Below, in pieces: positions 9,787 through 18,115 of a stretch of 64,000 nucleotides of DNA (the first letter of the stretch is position 1; each line of letters opens with the position of its first letter). Made by a program: the position numbers and the translations under genes. This stretch comes from CAMLIZ01 sp036231905 (GTDB lineage: Bacteria > Pseudomonadota > Gammaproteobacteria > Burkholderiales > Burkholderiaceae_C): assembly GCF_036231905.1 (NCBI RefSeq), contig NZ_JAZARE010000004.1, forward strand, positions 248,001-312,000, in the 5' to 3' direction. The notes under the pieces were generated by a model. The model did no database searches. It saw nothing but the letters and a program-made list of their open reading frames with translations, and had not been told where the DNA came from.

Positions 9787-11613
9787 TCAGAAGGCAATGC
9801 CCACGCTGGCGTGCAGCCGCCATTCGCGCGTTTCATTGCCGTAGGCCAGGTCCAGCCGCAGCGGCCCGACGGGGCTGCGCCAGCGCACGCCCGCACCCAC
9901 GCCGACCGCTGGCTTCAGCTCCGAGAAGTTGTCCGCGGCGCGGCCAGCGTCCACGAACACCGCCCACCACACGCTGGGCAGGCGCGCGGACACCGGGCGG
10001 CCGGCTTCCAGGCTGGTGGTGAACAGCACCCGGCCGCCGGTGACTCCACCGTCGTCCGCTCGCGGCGCCAGGGTGCGCCAGCCATAACCGCGCACCGACT
10101 CGTCGCCACCGGCACGGAAGCGCAGCGGGTCCGGCACCTCCACGCCATTGGCGGTATACACCTGCCCCAGCTCCAGGCGCGCGCTACCAAACCAGTGGCC
10201 GCCCAACGGCCGGTACAGCGTGGTGCGACCGTACAGGCGGGCGAAGGCACCGGCGCGGTTGCTCTGGTCGTGCGCGCGGCCGGCGCCCGATTGCAGGCTG
10301 AGCGTGTAGCCCTTGGTGGGCAGCACGTTGCTGTCGAGCTGGCGCCAGCCCCAGTGGTAGTTGCCGGACAGCGCATTGGCTTGTTCATGCGTGTCGGCCG
10401 TGGTGCGGGTGGCGCTCAAGGCCTCCACGAAATAAAAGCGCTGCCTGTGCGGCGTGTCCTGGCTGCGGCCCAGGCGCAGGCTGGCGGAGGTGACGGTGTC
10501 CTCGTTGGTCTTCTGCCGCTCCACCGAATAACCCAGCAGGTTGCGCCAGAAGTCGTGTTTGACATGCGTGCTCAGGTCGCCTTCCACCGCCTGCCGGTCG
10601 CGGCCCCATTCGACGCGGGTGCGGGAGATGACCGGCCACCCGAGCAGGCGCCGGTGCCAGTGTTCCAGCGAGGTGCGGGGGCCGGCATTCGCGCTGTAGC
10701 CGATGCCCACCGTGGCTTGCTGCAGGCTCAGCTCATGCACCCGCACCGTCACGCGGGCGGCGGCGGCCTGCTCGGGGTTGGGGTCGAGCACCACGCTGGC
10801 GCGGTCGAACAGGCCCGAGGTCTGCAGCCGCTCCTGGTAGTCCAGCAGCAGCTGGTCGGTGAGCGGCGCGCCGGGTTCGAAGCCCGCGAGGTTGCGCACC
10901 GAGCTGTCGTCCTGGTGCTCCAGGCCTTGCACGTCGAGCACGCCGGCGCGGAACAGCGGGCCGCTGTCGGCCACCACGAACAGGCGCACCGAATCGTCGT
11001 TGACGTTCACCTGGGCGCCGGTGCCGCTCCAGGTGGCCGCGGCATAGCCTTCGGCGCGCAGCTGGGCAAGGGCGGCCGCCTTGGCGTCGCTCCAGCGGGC
11101 ATTGCTAAACGGCGCGCCGGGTTGGAGCTGCCAGCCGTCGCGCAAGGCCGCCAGCACGGCCTGGGCGCGCGGCTCGCCAGCGGAGGCCTGGCGCTCCAGT
11201 TCGCCTTCCACCTCGAAGGTGACGCGGCCGATGTGCACCCGCGGCCCCGGCTGCACGCTCACCCGCACCCGCGGCGGGCTGGTGTCCGGCTCGCGCCGCA
11301 CCTGCACCACCGGCTGGAAATAGCCCTCGGTCTCCAGCAGCTCGCGCACCTGCGCCGGCGCCGCGCCCACCAGGCGCGCGACCTCGGGATCGCTCACGCT
11401 GTCCTGCCCGGCCAGGCGGGTCAGGCGGGCGAGATCGAGGTTGTTGGCCAGCAGGGCCTTCAGCTCGCCCGGTGCGTCCACCACCAGCTCCACCAGGGGT
11501 TCTGGCGGTGCGGTGGGCGCACCCGTGCGCTGCGAGGGATCGAGCGTGCCGCAGCCCGCCAGGCCCAACGCCAGCAGCAGGCAGGCGATGGGCCTGGCCA
11601 GCGCCGCCTTCAT
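9787..11613 (-). CDS. tamA: Outer-membrane TamA (Omp85 family) with an apparent lipoprotein signal
   Basis: This 608-residue Omp85-family protein forms the outer-membrane barrel of the TAM complex. N-terminal POTRA-like domains occupy roughly residues 45-260, including the GYFQPVVQVRR strand. The barrel follows, with the lid-lock motif VRGYGWR in the position of the family VRG(F/Y) motif, and the chain ends in ASVGIAF with a terminal Phe as expected for outer-membrane barrels. The start at 11613 overlaps the stop of the VWA gene by four bases (ATGA). The first 22 residues resemble a lipoprotein signal ending LAGC, which is unusual for the textbook TamA. tamB follows after four bases. Confidence 0.92.
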   Translation of the reverse strand: MKAALARPIACLLLALGLAGCGTLDPSQRTGAPTAPPEPLVELVVDAPGELKALLANNLDLARLTRLAGQDSVSDPEVARLVGAAPAQVRELLETEGYFQPVVQVRREPDTSPPRVRVSVQPGPRVHIGRVTFEVEGELERQASAGEPRAQAVLAALRDGWQLQPGAPFSNARWSDAKAAALAQLRAEGYAAATWSGTGAQVNVNDDSVRLFVVADSGPLFRAGVLDVQGLEHQDDSSVRNLAGFEPGAPLTDQLLLDYQERLQTSGLFDRASVVLDPNPEQAAAARVTVRVHELSLQQATVGIGYSANAGPRTSLEHWHRRLLGWPVISRTRVEWGRDRQAVEGDLSTHVKHDFWRNLLGYSVERQKTNEDTVTSASLRLGRSQDTPHRQRFYFVEALSATRTTADTHEQANALSGNYHWGWRQLDSNVLPTKGYTLSLQSGAGRAHDQSNRAGAFARLYGRTTLYRPLGGHWFGSARLELGQVYTANGVEVPDPLRFRAGGDESVRGYGWRTLAPRADDGGVTGGRVLFTTSLEAGRPVSARLPSVWWAVFVDAGRAADNFSELKPAVGVGAGVRWRSPVGPLRLDLAYGNETREWRLHASVGIAF

Positions 11614-12779
11614 TTGCTGAGCAGCCGCATCGCTCCTTCCAGCCCGGCCAGCGTGAGTGGGAACATGCGCTGGTTCATCAGCTGCTGCACGATCGCGATG
11701 CTCTGCCGGTACTGCCACACGCCCTGGGGCTCGGGGTTGATCCAGGCGAACTTCGGGAACGCATGCGTCAGGCGCTGCAGCCATTCGGCACCGGGTTCCT
11801 CGTTGTTGTATTCCACGCTGCCGCCGGGCTGCACGATCTCGTAGGGGCTCATGGTGGCGTCGCCCACGAAGATCAACTTGTAGTCCTTGTTGTACTTGCG
11901 GATCACGTCCCAGGTGGGCGTCTTCTCGCTGAAGCGGCGGCGGTTGTTCTTCCACATGAAGTCGTAGACGCAGTTGTGGAAGTAATAGAACTCCAGGTGC
12001 TTGAACTCGCTCTTGGTGGCGGAGAACAGCTCCTCCACGCGGTGGATGTGCTCATCCATGGTGCCGCCCACGTCCATCAGCAGCAGCACCTTCACCCGGT
12101 TGTGGCGCTCGGGCACCATCTTGATGTCCAGCAGGCCGGCGTTGGCCGCGGTGGAGTGGATGGTGTCGTCGAGGTCCAGCTCCTCGGCCGCGCCTTCGCG
12201 CGCGAAGCGGCGCAGCCGGCGCAGGGCCACCTTGATGTTGCGGGTGCCCAGCTCCTTGGTGTCGTCGTAGTCCTTGTAGGCGCGCTGGTCCCACACCTTC
12301 ACCGCGCTTTTGTTGCCACCCTGGCCGCCGATGCGGATGCCCTGCGGGTTGTAGCCGGAGTTGCCGAAGGGGCTGGTGCCACCGGTGCCTATCCACTTGC
12401 TGCCGCCTTCATGGCGCTCCTTCTGCTCCTCGAAGCGCTTCTTGAGCGTGTCCATCAGCTCGTCCCAGCCCATCTTCTCGATGGCGGCCCTTTCCTCCGG
12501 GCTGAGCTCGAGTTCCAGGTTCTTGCGCAGCCAGTCCAGCGGCACCTCCTGGGTGAAGTCGGCCAGCTGCGCGATGCCCTTGAAATAGGCACCGAAGGCC
12601 CGGTCGAACTTGTCGAAGTGGGCTTCGTCCTTGACCAGCGTGGTGCGGGCCAGGAAGTAGAACTCGTCCACCGAGGGGCCGATCACCTCGGCCTTCAGTG
12701 CCTCCAGCAAGGTGAGGTATTCCTTCACCGAGACCGGCAATTTGGCCGCGCGCAGCGTGTAGAAGAAATTGATCAGCAT
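11610..12779 (-). CDS. CoxE-like VWA domain protein, degenerate MIDAS
   Basis: This 389-residue cytoplasmic protein belongs to the VWA/CoxE-like family that normally pairs with a MoxR-type AAA+ ATPase as a metal-cofactor or complex-assembly chaperone. Residues 1-110 form a helical head, 120-160 are Gly-rich and probably flexible, and the VWA domain starts near 228. The metal-site motif that is usually DxSxS reads DVGGT (236-240), so both serines are missing. The ATG at 12779 gives a typical N-terminus (MLINFFYTLR). Its stop overlaps the tamA start by four bases, so it leads the tam operon. The likely MoxR partner is at 16317-17171, separated by two unrelated genes. Confidence 0.85.
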   Translation of the reverse strand: MLINFFYTLRAAKLPVSVKEYLTLLEALKAEVIGPSVDEFYFLARTTLVKDEAHFDKFDRAFGAYFKGIAQLADFTQEVPLDWLRKNLELELSPEERAAIEKMGWDELMDTLKKRFEEQKERHEGGSKWIGTGGTSPFGNSGYNPQGIRIGGQGGNKSAVKVWDQRAYKDYDDTKELGTRNIKVALRRLRRFAREGAAEELDLDDTIHSTAANAGLLDIKMVPERHNRVKVLLLMDVGGTMDEHIHRVEELFSATKSEFKHLEFYYFHNCVYDFMWKNNRRRFSEKTPTWDVIRKYNKDYKLIFVGDATMSPYEIVQPGGSVEYNNEEPGAEWLQRLTHAFPKFAWINPEPQGVWQYRQSIAIVQQLMNQRMFPLTLAGLEGAMRLLSK

Positions 12780-12827
12780 CGGAATCGCCCGCTGGCAACG
12801 AATGTTCCCAAGCATACTTCGGCCCCG

Positions 12828-14006
12828 ATGTCCGCTTCCCCGTCCTTCAACAGCACCGAGATCGCCTACCTGATGGTGAGCGCCCAGCAGCTGGTGCTGG
12901 GCATCGGCTGGGTGATCGGTGCCCGCCTGATGCCGGCCGCCCGGATGGCGGCGCTGCACTGGGCGGGGTGCGCGCTGCTGACGGCCTTGTCGCTCACGCT
13001 CTATGTGGCAGGCGCCCAGCACAACGACCCGTTGTTGCGCCTGACCGGCAATGCCTGCGTCACCTTGACGCTGATCGCGCTGCAGCGCGGCGTGTGGCAC
13101 TTCTACGGCGCACCGCTGCGCTGGGGCTGGCACGCGACGGTGCTGGGGCTGGCCATCGGCGTGTCCCTTCTGGGCATGGCGGACGATCACCGCAGCTGGC
13201 GCATGGGTGTGCTGTCGGCGCTGCTGTCCGGGCTGTGCCTGTCCACCGCCTGGGACCTGATGGCGCTGGCCGGCGGGCCGCGCCAGCGCCGCTTCGGCCT
13301 GGCGGTGGCGGCACCGCTGGCGCTGGGCGGGCTGGTGTTTGCGCTGCGCAGCGCGCGTGCCCTGCTGCTGCCGGCGGGGGCGGTGCACGAGGTGTCGGCC
13401 GACACGCTGGGCAACTTCATCGCCGCGTTCGTCTACCTCGTGATCACGCTCACCTTCCAGCTCACCCTCCTGGCGCTGGTGTTCTCCCGCCTGGTGGCCC
13501 AGCTGCAGCGCACCTCACGCCGCGACGCGCTCACCGGCGTGATGAACCGTCGCGCGCTGGACGATGCGCTGGTGGACGAGGAGCACCGCGCGCGCCGGCT
13601 CGAGGCCCCGTTCGCGGTGCTGATGATCGATGCCGACCACTTCAAGAGCATCAACGACCGCTTCGGCCACGCCGGCGGCGACCGCGCGCTGCAGCACCTG
13701 GCCGCGCTGATGGGCGCACAGATGCGCGACATCGACCGGCTGGGCCGCTACGGTGGCGAGGAGTTCGTGGCGCTGCTGCCCGGCACCACGCTGGAGCAGG
13801 CCCAGGCGGCGGGGGAGCGGGTGCGCGAGCGGGTGGAGGCGGTGCCGCTGATCTGGCAGGAGACGCCGGTGGCGCTGTCGGTCAGCGTCGGCATCGCGGC
13901 CTGGCAGGGCGCTGACGATGCGCTCGCCGCCCTGCTGGCACGGGCCGACGGCGCGCTGTATGCGGCCAAGCGCGCCGGCCGCAACTGCGTGCGGGTGGGC
14001 GGCTGA
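12828..14006 (+). CDS. Membrane-bound diguanylate cyclase (GGDEF)
   Basis: This 392-residue protein makes cyclic di-GMP from two GTP. Six or seven hydrophobic segments fill residues 15-220 and form a membrane sensor of unknown ligand. The catalytic domain starts near residue 232 (RRDALTGVMNRRALDDAL) and carries the active-site motif GGEEF with the preceding DADHFKSINDRFGH stretch. The inhibitory site RDID lies exactly five residues before GGEEF, so product feedback inhibition is expected. The ATG at 12828 is chosen because upstream sequence belongs to the divergent VWA gene; the gap between them is 48 bases. Confidence 0.92.
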   Translation: MSASPSFNSTEIAYLMVSAQQLVLGIGWVIGARLMPAARMAALHWAGCALLTALSLTLYVAGAQHNDPLLRLTGNACVTLTLIALQRGVWHFYGAPLRWGWHATVLGLAIGVSLLGMADDHRSWRMGVLSALLSGLCLSTAWDLMALAGGPRQRRFGLAVAAPLALGGLVFALRSARALLLPAGAVHEVSADTLGNFIAAFVYLVITLTFQLTLLALVFSRLVAQLQRTSRRDALTGVMNRRALDDALVDEEHRARRLEAPFAVLMIDADHFKSINDRFGHAGGDRALQHLAALMGAQMRDIDRLGRYGGEEFVALLPGTTLEQAQAAGERVRERVEAVPLIWQETPVALSVSVGIAAWQGADDALAALLARADGALYAAKRAGRNCVRVGG

Positions 14007-14010
14007 GGCT

Positions 14011-16071
14011 TCAGCGCTTGGCGCGGCCGCTGCTTCGGCCGTCGCCGGCTTCCTTGCCGCTGCCTTTGCCGCCCTTGTTGACGGCCGGGTCGTGCCGCTT
14101 GAGCCAGGCAAAGAACTCGCCGTACCACAGCGCGCTGTTGCGTGGCTTCAGGATCCAGTGGTTCTCGTCCGGGAACCACAGCAGGCGCGCATCCACGCCC
14201 TTGGCCTTGAGCGTGTTGTAGTAGGCCAGCCCCTGGGCGTCCGGCACGCGGTAGTCCAGCGCGCCGTGGATCACCAGCGTGGGGGTCTGCATGTGCTGCA
14301 CGAAGGCATGCGGGCTTTGTGAGTGCACCTTGGCCGGATCGTCCCAGTACCAGGCGCCCAGCTCCTTGGCATGCCAGGTGTATGCGTCGTCGGCGAACAT
14401 GGCCGTCCAGTCGAAACAGCCGGCGTGGCAGACGTAGGCGGCGTAGCGGCCGGCCGGTACATGGCCGTTCATCCAGGCGGCCATGAAGCCGCCGTACGAG
14501 CCGCCGGTGGCGAACACGCGCTTCGGATCGGCCCAGCGCTGGCGCAGGACCCAGTTGGTGCCGGCTTCCACGTCCTGCAGCTCGTATTCGCCCCAGCGGT
14601 GGGTGATGGAGTCGGTGAAGTCGAAGCCGAAGCCGCTGGAGCCGTGGTAGTTCACACAGGCCACCACGTAGCCCTGGGCGGCGAAGAGCTGGTTGTTCCA
14701 GCGGTAGTGGAAGGTGTCCAGCGAGGCCGCATGCGGGCCGCCGTGGATGCTGTGCATCACCGGATAGCGCTTCTTCGGGTCGAAGCCCGGCGGGTACACC
14801 AGCCACATGTGCACGTCGTCGCCACGGGCGCCGCGCAGGGTGACTTCCTCGTGCCGGCCGAACTGCAGGCCGGCCAGCAGCTCGTCGTTGAAACGTTCGA
14901 TGCGGCGCGGCGCCTCGCCGGGGCGATGCACCGTGGCCCGCGCCGGATGGTCCATCGCATCGGCCACGCTGACCAGGGTGTCCCCGGCCAGGTCAAAGCC
15001 GTGCACCATGCCACCACGCACCACCACTTCGGCCTGGCGGGTGGCGAGGTCGAAGCGCCACACATGCGTGCGCGCCTGCTGCTCGGCGCTGCAGTACAGC
15101 GCCCGGCCGTCCGCCTGCCACAGCAGCGGCGCATGCACGTCGTGGTCCCAGTCCGCGCTCAGCACCTCCCAGCGGCCACTGTCGCGTGACCAGGTGGCGA
15201 TCTGGTCCGGCATGGTGTGGCGGCGCTCCTCGTGGCGGGCCAGGAAGGCGATGCGCTGGCCGTCGGGGCTGTAGCGCGGTGCACTCATGTCCCAGGCCGG
15301 GTCGGCGGCCACCGGCTGCACCTGCCCGCTCCTGAGCTCGATCTCCGCCAGCGCAAAGCGGTTGTCCAGCCGCTTCTGCGCCGCCGGATCGTGGGCGAAG
15401 GCGATGCGGCGGCCGTCGGGCGAGATGTCGAAGGCGTTGCTGTCAGGGTCGGCGCGCTCCAGCTCCCAGGGCGTGCCTTCGAACAAGTCGCGCACCTTGC
15501 CGGTCCGCACGTCCAGCACATGCAGGTGGGCCACCCGGTCCTGGTGCACGAAGTGGTCCCAGTAGCGGTACAGCGCCTCGCTGGTGACGTAGCCGGATTC
15601 CTTACGCGCCTTCCATTCCTTCAGCCGCTTGGCCTGCGCTTTCTGGCCGACCAGGTCCGGCCACACCCAGGAAACGAACGCGATGCGTCGCCCATCGGGG
15701 AACCACTTGAAGGCCTCCACGCCGGTGGCCACGCTGGCCGCGCGGCGTGCTTCGCCACCATCGGGCGGGATCACGTAGAGCTGCGGTTCCTCGTCCTTCT
15801 CGCCCTGCTGGTCGCGCCGGGCGATGAAGGCGATCAGGTCACCGCGTGGCGACCAGCGCGCCTGCCCGTCCTTGTCACCGCAGTGGGTGAGGGCGCGTGG
15901 CTCCCCGCCTGTGGTGGGCAGCAGCCACAGGCCGCTGCGGGCGCTGTTGTCCTCCATCGAGTAGTGCGTCAGCGCGCAGACGGCGGCGTGGCCGTCGGGG
16001 GCGAGCGACGGTGTGCCCAGGCGCGCGATGCGCCAGAGGTCCGCGATGGTGATGGGGCGCCGGCGTGCCAT
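14011..16071 (-). CDS. S9 family peptidase (prolyl oligopeptidase / acylaminoacyl peptidase type)
   Basis: This 686-residue serine peptidase has an N-terminal beta-propeller (about residues 10-410, with repeated SPDG/RIAF blades) and a C-terminal alpha/beta hydrolase domain. The catalytic triad can be read as Ser525 in GGSYGGF, Asp606 in HGALDYRVP and His638 in DENHW. No signal peptide is seen, so it is probably cytoplasmic, acting on short peptides. The start MARRRPITIADLW is preceded by the stop of the 77-residue membrane protein 15 bases upstream, so it may share that transcript with moxR. It converges on the GGDEF gene with a four-base gap. Confidence 0.93.
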   Translation of the reverse strand: MARRRPITIADLWRIARLGTPSLAPDGHAAVCALTHYSMEDNSARSGLWLLPTTGGEPRALTHCGDKDGQARWSPRGDLIAFIARRDQQGEKDEEPQLYVIPPDGGEARRAASVATGVEAFKWFPDGRRIAFVSWVWPDLVGQKAQAKRLKEWKARKESGYVTSEALYRYWDHFVHQDRVAHLHVLDVRTGKVRDLFEGTPWELERADPDSNAFDISPDGRRIAFAHDPAAQKRLDNRFALAEIELRSGQVQPVAADPAWDMSAPRYSPDGQRIAFLARHEERRHTMPDQIATWSRDSGRWEVLSADWDHDVHAPLLWQADGRALYCSAEQQARTHVWRFDLATRQAEVVVRGGMVHGFDLAGDTLVSVADAMDHPARATVHRPGEAPRRIERFNDELLAGLQFGRHEEVTLRGARGDDVHMWLVYPPGFDPKKRYPVMHSIHGGPHAASLDTFHYRWNNQLFAAQGYVVACVNYHGSSGFGFDFTDSITHRWGEYELQDVEAGTNWVLRQRWADPKRVFATGGSYGGFMAAWMNGHVPAGRYAAYVCHAGCFDWTAMFADDAYTWHAKELGAWYWDDPAKVHSQSPHAFVQHMQTPTLVIHGALDYRVPDAQGLAYYNTLKAKGVDARLLWFPDENHWILKPRNSALWYGEFFAWLKRHDPAVNKGGKGSGKEAGDGRSSGRAKR

Positions 16072-16086
16072 TCAGTGAGGGTCCCG

Positions 16087-16320
16087 TCAAACCTTGGTCT
16101 TGCGGCCGCGGCGCCAGCGCAGCGCAGCCCATTTGCCGGCGCCGCAGCCAAGTGCGATCAGCACCAGGCCGGTCATGGCGCGGGCGTTGTAGCCTGGTTC
16201 GGCAAAGAAGTCGAAGCCCAGCCACTGGCCCACGGCCCAGCCGGCCAGGCCGCCGAGCAGGAAACCGAGCGCGTCGCTGACGCCTTCGACGAGCAGCTCT
16301 TTGGGGTCGGGGCGGCTCAC
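16087..16320 (-). CDS. Small two-helix membrane protein coupled to moxR
   Basis: This 77-residue protein of unknown function has two hydrophobic segments, about residues 17-32 and 48-63, and a very basic tail (RWRRGRKTKV). The GTG at 16320 is chosen because it overlaps the moxR stop as GTGA, a usual translational coupling arrangement, and because downstream in-frame starts would remove the first helix. A charged head (RPDPKELLVEG) precedes helix one. It lies between moxR and the S9 peptidase. No family is recognised, so only membrane location can be inferred. Confidence 0.7.
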   Translation of the reverse strand: MSRPDPKELLVEGVSDALGFLLGGLAGWAVGQWLGFDFFAEPGYNARAMTGLVLIALGCGAGKWAALRWRRGRKTKV

Positions 16321-17171
16321 CGGTTGTGCTTCTGCATGAAGACGAGCTTCTCGAACAGGGTGACGTCCTGTTCGTTCTTCAGCAGCGCACCCACCAGCGG
16401 GGGGATGGCTACCTTGTCGTCGCGCGACTGCAGCGCCTCCAGCGGAATGTCCTCGGCCACCAGCAGCTTCAGCCAATCGAGCAGCTCGGAGGTGGAGGGC
16501 TTTTTCTTCAGCCCGGGCAGGCCGCGCACGTCGTAGAAGTTCTTCATCGCGGCACCCAGCAGCTCCTTCTTCAGGCCGGGGAAGTGCACGTCGATGATGG
16601 ACTTCATCGTGTCCGCATCGGGGAACTTGATGTAGTGGAAGAAGCAGCGGCGCAAAAAGGCGTCCGGCAGCTCCTTCTCGTTGTTGGAGGTGATGAACAC
16701 CAGCGGCCGGTGCTTGGCCTTGACCAGCTGGCGCGTCTCGTAGACGTAGAACTCCATGCGGTCGAGTTCGCGCAGGAGGTCGTTGGGAAATTCGATGTCG
16801 GCCTTGTCGATCTCGTCGATCAGCAGCGCCACCGGCTGGTCGGCCTCGAAGGCCTGCCACAACACACCCTTGACGATGTAGTTGCGGATGTCGCGTACCT
16901 TCTCGGAGCTTTCGGCGTCGGACAGCTGGCTGTCGCGCAGGCGGCTCACCGCGTCGTATTCGTACAGGCCCTGCTGGGCCTTGGTGGTGCTCTTGATGTG
17001 CCACTGCAGCAGCGGCAGCTTGAGCGTGCGGGCCACCTCTTCGGCCAGCATCGTCTTGCCGGTGCCGGGCTCGCCCTTGACGAGCAGCGGGCGCTTCAAG
17101 GTGATGGCGGCGTTCACCGCGAGCATCAGGTCCTGGGTGGCGACGTATTGATCGGAACCTTGGAACTTCAT
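16317..17171 (-). CDS. MoxR-family AAA+ ATPase (CoxD-like)
   Basis: This 284-residue AAA+ ATPase belongs to the MoxR/CoxD group, which remodels partner complexes together with VWA proteins. Walker A is GEPGTGKT (33-40), Walker B is LLIDEIDKAD, sensor 1 lies in FITSNNEKELPDAF, and the arginine finger region is LRRCFFHYIKF. The ATG at 17171 follows a TATACT -10 box with a short leader. The likely partner VWA protein is at 11610-12779. The gene is divergent from the cytochrome c4 gene and overlaps the next gene downstream by four bases. Confidence 0.92.
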   Translation of the reverse strand: MKFQGSDQYVATQDLMLAVNAAITLKRPLLVKGEPGTGKTMLAEEVARTLKLPLLQWHIKSTTKAQQGLYEYDAVSRLRDSQLSDAESSEKVRDIRNYIVKGVLWQAFEADQPVALLIDEIDKADIEFPNDLLRELDRMEFYVYETRQLVKAKHRPLVFITSNNEKELPDAFLRRCFFHYIKFPDADTMKSIIDVHFPGLKKELLGAAMKNFYDVRGLPGLKKKPSTSELLDWLKLLVAEDIPLEALQSRDDKVAIPPLVGALLKNEQDVTLFEKLVFMQKHNR

Positions 17172-17199
17172 GGAGAGTGCCTGTCGGAGGTGTCGGACC

Positions 17200-17221
17200 A
17201 GTATAGGGCCGCCCCTATAAT
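17200..17221. promoter_or_regulatory. Divergent -10 boxes between moxR and cytochrome c4
   Basis: A perfect TATAAT on the plus strand (17216-17221) lies 34 bases before the cytochrome ATG, and TATACT on the minus strand (17205-17200) lies 28 bases before the moxR ATG. The two boxes are 10 bases apart, so the promoters face away from each other and probably compete. The -35 boxes are weak in both directions. Confidence 0.5.
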
Positions 17222-17255
17222 TCTCGGTTGGCCCTGAACACCCTAGCTGGTTCCG

Positions 17256-17981
17256 ATGAAAAAAGCGCTCACCCTGTCGACCCTCCTCGCGAGCCTCGCT
17301 GCAGCCGCCTTCTTCGGCGCACCGGCCGCCCAAGCCCAGACCGCCGCCTCCGCGCCCGCCACGGCGGCCGCGGCATCGGGCCCTTCGCCGGCGGCCTCGC
17401 CGCGTGCGGCCGACAAGCTGGTTGCCATGTGCATCGGCTGCCACAACATTCCGGGCTACCAGGCCAGCTTTCCTGAAGTGCACAAGGTGCCGATGATCGC
17501 CGGCCAGAGTGCCAAGTACATCGTCAGCGCCCTGAACGCCTACAAGAAGGGTGACCGCAAGCACCCCACCATGCGCGGCATCGCGCAGTCGCTGTCCGAC
17601 CAGGACATGAACGACATCGCGAGCTACTACGAGCAGCTGGCCGCCAAGGCCGGCGAGCCCGCCAAGCTGCCCGACACGCTGCAGGTGCCCGCCGACGTGC
17701 AGGCGCTGCTCACCAAGGGTGCGTGCGTGTCCTGCCATGGTGCCAACCTGAACAAGCCGCTGGACCCCAGCTACCCCAAGCTCGCCGGCCAGTACAGCGA
17801 CTATCTCTACGTGGCGCTGAAGGCCTACCAGGTGGAGAAGAACCCGCACGTGGGCCGCAGCAACCCCATCATGGCCGCCCAGGCCAAGCAGTTCAGCCAT
17901 GCCGAGCTGAAGACGCTGGCCAACTACATCGGCTCGCTGCCCAGCGAGCTGAAGACGGTGCCGCAATCGCGCTTCCGCTGA
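17256..17981 (+). CDS. Diheme cytochrome c4-type electron carrier
   Basis: This 241-residue periplasmic protein carries two c-type heme sites, CIGCH (59-63) and CVSCH near residue 158, each starting a cytochrome c fold with a later methionine ligand region (HPTMRGIAQ and NPIMAAQAK). A Sec signal peptide covers residues 1-27 (cut after AQA) and is followed by a low-complexity Ala/Ser/Pro linker to residue 52. The two-domain layout is that of cytochrome c4, which donates electrons to terminal oxidases. It is preceded by a TATAAT box and followed by an intrinsic terminator, so it is a single-gene unit. Confidence 0.93.
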   Translation: MKKALTLSTLLASLAAAAFFGAPAAQAQTAASAPATAAAASGPSPAASPRAADKLVAMCIGCHNIPGYQASFPEVHKVPMIAGQSAKYIVSALNAYKKGDRKHPTMRGIAQSLSDQDMNDIASYYEQLAAKAGEPAKLPDTLQVPADVQALLTKGACVSCHGANLNKPLDPSYPKLAGQYSDYLYVALKAYQVEKNPHVGRSNPIMAAQAKQFSHAELKTLANYIGSLPSELKTVPQSRFR

Positions 17982-18000
17982 AGCACTGGCCGCCCGAACC

Positions 18001-18029
18001 AAAAGCCGCTGTGTCCCAGCGGCTTTTTT
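18001..18029 (+). terminator. Rho-independent terminator after cytochrome c4
   Basis: An 11-base stem (AAAAGCCGCTG with CAGCGGCTTTT) closes a 5-base loop and runs into six T residues. It begins 20 bases after the cytochrome stop codon. Confidence 0.9.
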
Positions 18030-18115
18030 GTTTCCAGCGCCCGCGGAGTAACCCGCAGGCACCCGGCCCGGAGCTTGCCTAAACTGCCCCGCACTCAATT
18101 GACGGGAGTTCAGCG

